11,557 nucleotides of DNA, taken from contig CAJQQW010000112.1 of NCBI GenBank assembly GCA_905480565.1, positions 1 to 11,557 on the forward strand, written 5' to 3'. Shown piece by piece: positions 6,796-11,557 of this stretch. This stretch comes from an uncultured Halioglobus sp. (GTDB lineage Bacteria; Pseudomonadota; Gammaproteobacteria; Pseudomonadales; Halieaceae). The notes beneath the pieces were generated by a model that was not told the DNA's origin, ran no database searches, and worked only from the letters and a program-made list of their open reading frames with translations. The position numbers and the translations under genes are program-made. The stretch's first letter is position 1. Each line of letters begins with the position of its first letter.

Positions 6796-7299
6796 ATGAG
6801 TGAGCCGTTTGTCGCAATTGTGATGGGTTCCGATTCCGACCTGCCGGTAATGGAGGCCAGCTTTGATGTGTTGCGCAAATTTGGTGTGCGCTTCGAAGTA
6901 AGAATCACCTCTGCCCACCGCACACCGGAAGAAACCAAAGCGTTTATCAAAGAGGCCGAGCAGCGCGGCTGCGCCGTTTTTATTGCGGCGGCCGGCATGG
7001 CGGCACACCTTGCAGGCGCTGTTTCTGCTACCACCGTAAAGCCGGTGATTGGTGTTCCGATGAATGCATCACTGGACGGTCTGGATGCGCTGTTATCCAC
7101 AGTACAAATGCCCGCGGGCATACCCGTAGCAACGGTCGCGATTGGTAAGGCGGGCGCAAAAAATGCTGCCTATCTCGCAACTCAAATCCTGTCTGTGGCC
7201 AACCCCCAACTGGCGCAGCAGTTGCGTGACGAGCGAGAGGCAAATGCCCGGGATATTGCCGATAAAAACGCAGCACTGCAGGAAAAACTGAAGGGCTAA
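6796..7299 (+). CDS. purE: PurE, N5-carboxyaminoimidazole ribonucleotide mutase
   Basis: The 167-residue protein has the full class I PurE signature: MGSDSDLPVM at 10-19, SAHRTP at 39-44 with the conserved His41, AAGMAAHLAG at about 65-74, KPVIGVP, then LDGLDALLSTVQMP and GIPVATVAIGKAGAKNAA. The enzyme converts N5-CAIR to CAIR in de novo purine synthesis and normally works with PurK. The AAGMAAHLAG form differs from the animal-like class II enzymes, which carboxylate AIR directly. AGGAGA lies six bases before the ATG at 6796; another ATG at 6792 is out of frame and too close to the ribosome binding site. purK is not adjacent, and purE is placed between dprA and tsaC, with tsaC starting two bases after its stop. 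The gene looks intact. Confidence 0.96.
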   Translation: MSEPFVAIVMGSDSDLPVMEASFDVLRKFGVRFEVRITSAHRTPEETKAFIKEAEQRGCAVFIAAAGMAAHLAGAVSATTVKPVIGVPMNASLDGLDALLSTVQMPAGIPVATVAIGKAGAKNAAYLATQILSVANPQLAQQLRDEREANARDIADKNAALQEKLKG

Positions 7300-7301
7300 G
7301 G

Positions 7302-7868
7302 TTGTCTTTTTCACCTAGCTTTCTCGCCCTGAAGCAGGCCACAGATGCGCTGTGCAAGGAAGAGGTTATTGCCTGTCCCACAGAAGCCGTGTGGGGCTTG
7401 AGTTGTGACCCCGACAGTCGAGCCGCCGTCGCGCGCCTCCTGCAAATCAAGCAGCGCTCAGAGTCCAAGGGGCTCATTTTGGTGGCGGCGCACATCGAGC
7501 AATTGGGTATCTTGCTGTCGGGTCTGGATCCTGAACAGCTCGATGCCCTGCGGGCCACCTGGCCCGGTCCTGCTACCTGGCTATTGCCCCACCGTGACCG
7601 CGTTCCCCCTTGGGTCTGTGGTGCGCACGACACGGTTGCGGTGCGGGTCAGCGACCATCCGGTCGTCTCATCGCTTTGCACAGCCTGGGGCGGACCGCTG
7701 GTTTCCACGTCGGCCAATCCGGGTGGCGCACTCCCTGCCCGTGAGGCGTTTCAGGTGCGGCGTTATTTCGGAGGCAGTGTGTCCTGTTTTTTGCCTGGCC
7801 GGGTCGGTTCATCGGCGCGGCCCACTGCGATCCGGCACCTCGTAAGCGGGGACATTGTTCGCTCCTGA
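7302..7868 (+). CDS. tsaC: TsaC/YrdC, threonylcarbamoyl-AMP synthase (TTG start)
   Basis: The 188-residue protein matches the short TsaC (RimN/YrdC) form of gammaproteobacteria. It makes threonylcarbamoyl-adenylate from threonine, bicarbonate and ATP, the first step of t6A37 modification of ANN-decoding tRNAs. Family features visible are ACPTEAVWGLSCDP at 24-37, the IKQR motif at 49-52, the WPGPATW stretch at 87-93, AVRVSDHP at 113-120 and PLVSTSANPGG at 132-142. The start is TTG at 7302, two bases after the purE stop; AAGGG at 7291-7295, inside the last purE codons, lies six bases before it, and the protein aligns from its first residues with the expected N-terminus. No suitable ATG is near. 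Translation is probably coupled to purE. Confidence 0.94.
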   Translation: MSFSPSFLALKQATDALCKEEVIACPTEAVWGLSCDPDSRAAVARLLQIKQRSESKGLILVAAHIEQLGILLSGLDPEQLDALRATWPGPATWLLPHRDRVPPWVCGAHDTVAVRVSDHPVVSSLCTAWGGPLVSTSANPGGALPAREAFQVRRYFGGSVSCFLPGRVGSSARPTAIRHLVSGDIVRS

Positions 7869-8861
<993 letters not shown>

Positions 8862-8865
8862 AGGC

Positions 8866-9702
8866 ATGATTGAAAAACCGAGATACGCTGTTTTCGGCAA
8901 CCCGATCAAGCAGAGCAAATCGCCGGAAATCCATGCACTATTTGCGGAGCAGTGCGATCGCGACCTGCTTTATCGTGCGGTGCGGGTGGATCGGGGTGCT
9001 TTTCCCGCCGCCGTTGCGCAGTTTTTTGATGGGGGAGGCGCCGGCCTCAATGTCACCGTACCATTCAAGCAAGAGGCGTTCGATCTCGCCGATCATCTGA
9101 GTGAGAGAGCTGCCAAGGCAGGCGCCGCCAACACGCTGACGCGGCGTGAAGATGGCACTATCGCCGGCGACTATACCGATGGCATCGGCCTGGTGCGAGA
9201 CCTCGTCGCCAATCTCGGGTGGATGATACAGGGCCAGCGGGTGCTCTTACTGGGGGCCGGTGGTGCCGCCCGCGGTGTCCTTGGTCCCCTGTTGCGAGAG
9301 AGGCCGCAGGAGCTGCTGGTGGTAAACAGAACGGCGGAACGCGCCGAGCAACTGGTGAGGGAGTTTCGGGATCTGGAGCAGGTCGCCGGGGGTGCCTACA
9401 CGCTGGCCAATGACCGTCAGTTTGACCTGGTGATTAACGCGACTAGCGCCGGGCTGGATGGCACGGTGCCAGACCTCCCCGGTGAGCTATTGACCGAGCG
9501 CGGTTGCTGTTATGACATGGTGTACGGTGCCGAGCCGACACCCTTTATGCGTTGGGCGGCCCACCACGCGGCCTGGGCGGTGTCTGACGGATTGGGCATG
9601 TTGGTAGAGCAGGCTGCGGAATCTTTCTATATCTGGCACGGTGCGCGCCCCGATACTGGTCCGGTTGTGCAGCAGTTGCGCGGGGCGATGAGCGCCGTCT
9701 GA
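8866..9702 (+). CDS. aroE: Shikimate dehydrogenase (NADP+)
   Basis: The 278-residue protein has all AroE landmarks. The N-terminal shikimate-binding part shows GNPIKQSKSPEIH (Ser17 and Ser19), NVTVPFKQ with catalytic Lys68, GAANTL with Asn89 and GDYTDGIG with catalytic Asp105. The NADP-binding half contains LLLGAGGAARGV at 127-138, the NRT at 154-156 that favours NADPH, INATSAG at 190-196 and the C-terminal DGLGMLVEQAAESF. It reduces 3-dehydroshikimate in aromatic amino acid synthesis. The ATG at 8866 is chosen over a TTG 18 bases earlier that lies inside hemF and adds six residues before the usual N-terminus. It follows hemF after four bases, an order that is common in pseudomonads and relatives. 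It converges on the carbonic anhydrase gene, 19 bp away. Confidence 0.97.
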   Translation: MIEKPRYAVFGNPIKQSKSPEIHALFAEQCDRDLLYRAVRVDRGAFPAAVAQFFDGGGAGLNVTVPFKQEAFDLADHLSERAAKAGAANTLTRREDGTIAGDYTDGIGLVRDLVANLGWMIQGQRVLLLGAGGAARGVLGPLLRERPQELLVVNRTAERAEQLVREFRDLEQVAGGAYTLANDRQFDLVINATSAGLDGTVPDLPGELLTERGCCYDMVYGAEPTPFMRWAAHHAAWAVSDGLGMLVEQAAESFYIWHGARPDTGPVVQQLRGAMSAV

Positions 9703-9725
9703 GGGCAGACTGCCGTATGCCTCAG
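9699..9725. repeat. Imperfect inverted repeat at the aroE / gamma-carbonic anhydrase convergence
   Basis: CTGAGGGCA (9699-9707) and TGCCTCAG (9718-9725) are complementary apart from one bulged G and carry the TGA stop codons of both converging genes. A smaller hairpin, GGCA-gac-TGCC, is nested at 9704-9714 or thereabouts. No T-tract is present on either strand, so a bidirectional terminator is possible but not demonstrated. Confidence 0.35.
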
Positions 9726-10294
9726 GCAGGCCCCGGCAGGGCTTCCAGCTCCTGTAAGTACTGGTCCTTCAAAGACATATAGTTATTGGCGCTGTAGGTG
9801 AAGTAGGCATGCTCTTTTTCTGACAGGGCTCTGACTTCGCGTGCCGGACTGCCCGCATAAAGGTAGCCGCTGCGCAGCGTTTTGCCTGGTGTTACCAGTG
9901 CGCAGGCGCCGATGACGACCTCATTTTCTACTGTGGCCCCGTCCATAACGGTTGCGCCCATGCCGACGAGAACCCGATCGCCAAGTGTGCACCCATGCAA
10001 TGTGGCATTGTGGCCTATAGTGACATCGCAGCCAATATGCAGCGGCCAGCCTCCGGGATTATAGGGCCCATCGTGGGTAATATGCAGTACGCTGCCATCC
10101 TGAACATTGGTCCGGGCCCCGATAAAAATACCGTGCATGTCTCCACGAATGGCAACCTGAGGCCAGACAGAGACGTCATCCTCCAGAGTGACTTCACCGA
10201 TGACCACTGCGCTGGGATCGATTAGCACCCTCTGACCGGTGGTGGGTGAACTACCGGCAAAAGTTCGCAGGCTGGTGGGACGATAATGGCGCAT
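9722..10294 (-). CDS. Gamma-class carbonic anhydrase-like left-handed beta-helix protein (YrdA family)
   Basis: The 190-residue protein matches the YrdA/PaaY/gamma-carbonic anhydrase family, whose core is a trimeric left-handed beta-helix built of hexapeptide repeats. Visible features are WPQVAIRGD (Arg50, Asp52), ARTNVQDGSVLHITHD with Gln65 and zinc-ligand His71, and IGHNATLHGCTLGDRVLVGMGATVMDGA with ligands His95 and His100. The end has GYLYAGSPAREVR and the SANNY motif at 168-172, also typical of YrdA. The cysteine- and zinc-containing family includes true carbonic anhydrases and proteins without proven activity, so the exact reaction is open. An excellent GAGGAGGAG ribosome binding site lies five bases before the ATG. 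The gene diverges from yheV across 85 bp and converges on aroE. Confidence 0.92.
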   Translation of the reverse strand: MRHYRPTSLRTFAGSSPTTGQRVLIDPSAVVIGEVTLEDDVSVWPQVAIRGDMHGIFIGARTNVQDGSVLHITHDGPYNPGGWPLHIGCDVTIGHNATLHGCTLGDRVLVGMGATVMDGATVENEVVIGACALVTPGKTLRSGYLYAGSPAREVRALSEKEHAYFTYSANNYMSLKDQYLQELEALPGPA

Positions 10295-10322
10295 TTGGGC
10301 TCCTCCTCGAGTGATGGGCTGT

Positions 10323-10328
10323 TACAAT
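10323..10328 (+). promoter_or_regulatory. Possible -10 element of a yheV promoter
   Basis: TACAAT (five of six consensus bases) lies in the 85-bp divergent gap, 51 bp before the yheV start. There is no good -35 at the proper distance; the ribosome binding site of the opposing gene occupies that place. The TTGACA at 10336-10341 lacks a matching -10 downstream. The promoter layout here therefore remains uncertain. Confidence 0.3.
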
Positions 10329-10379
10329 AGCTGGGTTGACATCGCCTTTCCAGACAGCCGCGATTGTTGGAGTTTTTGC

Positions 10380-10622
10380 ATGCCAGACAAGCCGGACAGA
10401 CGCCGTTTTATCGCGGGGGCAGTGTGCCCACGCTGCGCACTGAAAGATAAGATCGTCGTGGATCTCGATACGGATCAGCGGCTTTGTGTGAGCTGCGGTT
10501 TTTCTGAGGACCGCCCAGACGGCGGCGTGGCGGAGTTGCCTACGCGCGTCAGCCGAGCGATGGCGCGCCGGGTAGATACCCCCGCGGAGCCTGTTACCCT
10601 GCTCGATGGTGAGGATTCCTGA
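10380..10622 (+). CDS. yheV: YheV-family small zinc-ribbon protein
   Basis: The gene encodes 80 residues beginning MPDKPDRRRFIAGAVCPRCA. The RFIAGAVCPxC opening and a second CVSCG pair (Cys16, Cys19, Cys36, Cys39) are the hallmark of YheV, a short conserved putative metal-binding protein (DUF2387 type) of unknown role in gammaproteobacteria. The four cysteines should hold one zinc ion. The tail after residue 45 is low in structure and longer than in the 66-residue E. coli protein. GGAG at 10369-10372 lies seven bases before the ATG; upstream in-frame starts add residues unlike the family. It diverges from the carbonic anhydrase gene and converges on the unknown gene downstream, with two bases between stop codons. 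Family membership is clear, function is not known. Confidence 0.85.
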   Translation: MPDKPDRRRFIAGAVCPRCALKDKIVVDLDTDQRLCVSCGFSEDRPDGGVAELPTRVSRAMARRVDTPAEPVTLLDGEDS

Positions 10623-10627
10623 CGTCA
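10620..10627. other. Palindrome supplying the stop codons of two convergent genes
   Basis: TGACGTCA reads as TGA on both strands: 10620-10622 ends yheV on the plus strand and 10625-10627 ends the unknown gene on the minus strand. No hairpin plus T-tract terminator occurs between the genes, so their transcripts probably overlap. Confidence 0.7.
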
Positions 10628-11257
10628 GGCAGAGAGGCGCAGCCGGACACTGTGCTTTGGCCCCATGATCTGCTCGGAGGAGATCAGCACCGTATCGGGT
10701 CTGGAGGAGCCTGGAGTCGAGCGGATTTGGTCGCACACATACTCCTTGCCCAGCAGCTGCCCCGCCGCAAACTGCACCAATTCCTCCAGGCTGGTCGCAA
10801 AGGCGTCGCCGAGCAAATGGTGCACAATGATATTGGCCTCTGTCATGTCCAGCGGCACCAGTGGACGTTGTAGATGACGAATATGGTGATCATTGACCTC
10901 TTCCAGCAGTCTGTGGGCCAAAAACGCTTCATCGAGCAGCGCCTCCAGGCCGCCGTCCTGTGGCAGTGCGCTGGGAGGCTGCAGAAAATAGTCCTCCGCC
11001 ATGTGCAGAAACGGTGCAGCATAGTCGTAAAAGCCAAATTCTTTGCTGAGCGCGGTTACCAGATGCAGGCATCCAGGGACGCTCTCTACGTAGTTCGTGA
11101 CAAACTCCATCAGCGCAAGAACGGGTTCATTGTCAGGTAAAACGAGTTTTTCCCGCAGCAGCGGCACTTCCTGCGCGATTTTTTGGCGTAGTTGTCCTGA
11201 TTCCTCTTCCCGTAGTAGTGCCAGACGAATCGTTTCTTTTATGCCGGGGGTGACCAA
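10625..11257 (-). CDS. Unrecognised 210-residue soluble protein
   Basis: I do not recognise this protein. The frame is open for 210 codons from a TTG at 11255-11257; an in-frame TGA lies two codons upstream, and AAGG at 11267-11270 precedes the TTG by nine bases. The next in-frame Met is residue 50, so the TTG is the more likely start. The sequence appears largely helical and cytoplasmic, with no signal peptide or membrane segment. A middle part, ALMEFVTNYVESVPGCLHLV (residues 48-67), leads into acidic and His-rich stretches: LHMAEDYF at 84-91, HRLLEEVNDHHIRH at 115-128 and EANIIVHHLLGD at 140-151. The clustered Glu, Asp and His residues could bind a metal, but that is speculation. Codon use looks like that of its neighbours, and no competing longer frame covers the region, so I think it is a real gene. 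It converges on yheV. Confidence 0.75.
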   Translation of the reverse strand: MVTPGIKETIRLALLREEESGQLRQKIAQEVPLLREKLVLPDNEPVLALMEFVTNYVESVPGCLHLVTALSKEFGFYDYAAPFLHMAEDYFLQPPSALPQDGGLEALLDEAFLAHRLLEEVNDHHIRHLQRPLVPLDMTEANIIVHHLLGDAFATSLEELVQFAAGQLLGKEYVCDQIRSTPGSSRPDTVLISSEQIMGPKHSVRLRLSA

Positions 11258-11445
11258 AGCTCACTGCCTTTTGAGAGGGATAATGCTGGAGGACTCTTTT
11301 CAGGCTAGACCATTTCGGGCATTTTGCTGGCAGCCTGACCCACGCAGCGCCAGTGCAAACGGGCGAAAACTTGAGTGAAATCAGGCGTGAATATTGAATA
11401 TCCGACAAAGCCTTTAACTCTGTAGGATTCGCGCCGGAGTTCCGC

Positions 11446-11451
11446 TATAAT
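11446..11451 (+). promoter_or_regulatory. Candidate -10 element of a rightward promoter
   Basis: A perfect TATAAT is followed by a GC-rich discriminator (CCGCGC), much like the hemF promoter at 7914. No convincing -35 is found at 16-18 bp (TAGGAT at 17 bp is poor). Transcription would start near 11458 and read out of the window. Confidence 0.45.
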
Positions 11452-11507
11452 CCGCGCAGTTTTTGACGTCAGGCCGCATTTGAAATGAGGCTGCGTCCGC
11501 AGCAGGC

Positions 11508-11557
11508 ATGTTTATTTGCCCCGAGTGGCCTGCTCCCAATCGATCGCGAGAGTGCCA
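11508..11557 (+). CDS. Possible first 16 codons of a truncated gene, perhaps PgeF/YfiH-like
   Basis: This frame opens at ATG 11508 and runs to the window edge as MFICPEWPAPNRSREC. The W-P-A-P near position 8, followed by a basic stretch, resembles the start of PgeF (YfiH), a copper-dependent oxidoreductase linked to peptidoglycan editing. However, PgeF genes usually follow rluD, which is not seen here. The ribosome binding site is weak (AGG only one base before the ATG). A competing frame from ATG 11485 is equally open. Treat as a hint only. Confidence 0.25.
   Translation, partial: MFICPEWPAPNRSREC

Larger units (their letters stand above)
11258..11557. other. Right-end intergenic stretch (300 bp) with a possible truncated gene start
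   Basis: From the unknown gene's start to about 11440 I see nothing clear except AT-rich sequence around 11388-11402 (GAATATTGAATATC). A -10 element lies at 11446-11451. Two open frames after it run off the window end: ATG at 11485 and ATG at 11508. The second reads MFICPEWPAPNRSREC, which faintly recalls the N-terminus of PgeF/YfiH multicopper oxidase-like proteins (a D/E-WPAP motif near the start). Neither start has a good ribosome binding site. Overlapping small hairpins occur (11490-11503, and 11501-11507 with 11528-11534). Confidence 0.5.

Noticed and set aside
6435..7717. Two minus-strand frames of about 228 codons each opposite dprA-purE-tsaC
   Set aside because: They span the intergenic gaps and junctions of clear plus-strand genes and look like codon-bias shadows, without promoters or ribosome binding sites.
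10336..10341. Perfect TTGACA hexamer in the yheV upstream region
   Set aside because: No acceptable -10 hexamer occurs 16-18 bp downstream, so it is not supported as a promoter.
10620..11474. Direct repeat TGACGTCAGGC at 10620-10630 and 11464-11474
   Set aside because: Same chance argument; one copy is explained by the paired stop codons, and the intervening DNA is an ordinary gene, so there is no sign of an attachment site or mobile element.

Overview
The window looks like an ordinary, densely packed chromosomal housekeeping segment of a free-living, aerobic gammaproteobacterium. Protein signatures and gene order (trkH-trkA-rsmB-fmt-def diverging from tsaP-dprA-purE-tsaC-hemF-aroE, then a gamma-carbonic anhydrase and yheV) resemble the Pseudomonas/Cellvibrionales part of the class. 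A marine Halieaceae/OM60-like organism is my best guess, but this is inference without any database search. I see no insertion sequence, prophage, CRISPR array, tRNA or rRNA, and no patch of clearly foreign composition.

Left block, minus strand (1-4416): def, fmt, rsmB, trkA and the first 40 codons of trkH are transcribed leftwards. def to fmt is 4 bp, fmt and rsmB overlap by 4 bp (ATGA), and trkA to trkH is 1 bp; only rsmB to trkA has a real gap (133 bp). The block couples N-formylation of initiator tRNA (Fmt), removal of that formyl group (Def), 16S rRNA m5C967 methylation (RsmB) and potassium uptake (TrkA/TrkH).

Central divergent region (4417-4723): 307 bp without a gene. It holds a sigma70-like promoter for def and an interlocked sigma70-like promoter for tsaP on the other strand, four phased TTGG repeats, and a GC-rich hairpin just before the tsaP ribosome binding site.

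Right block, plus strand (4724-9702): tsaP (LysM protein of the type IV pilus secretin), dprA (DNA-processing protein, here without its usual N-terminal domain), purE, tsaC (tRNA t6A synthesis), hemF (aerobic coproporphyrinogen oxidase, with its own promoter) and aroE (shikimate dehydrogenase).

Right end (9722-11557): a gamma-class carbonic anhydrase-like protein on the minus strand, converging on aroE and diverging from the small zinc-ribbon gene yheV. yheV converges on an unrecognised 210-residue gene; their two stop codons share one 8-bp palindrome. The last 300 bp hold a rightward promoter-like -10 element and perhaps the first codons of a gene cut by the window edge.

I did not find a convincing undescribed system. 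The observations most worth a second look are the N-terminally shortened DprA, the 210-residue unknown protein, the regulatory-looking structures before hemF and tsaP, and the interlocked def/tsaP promoters.
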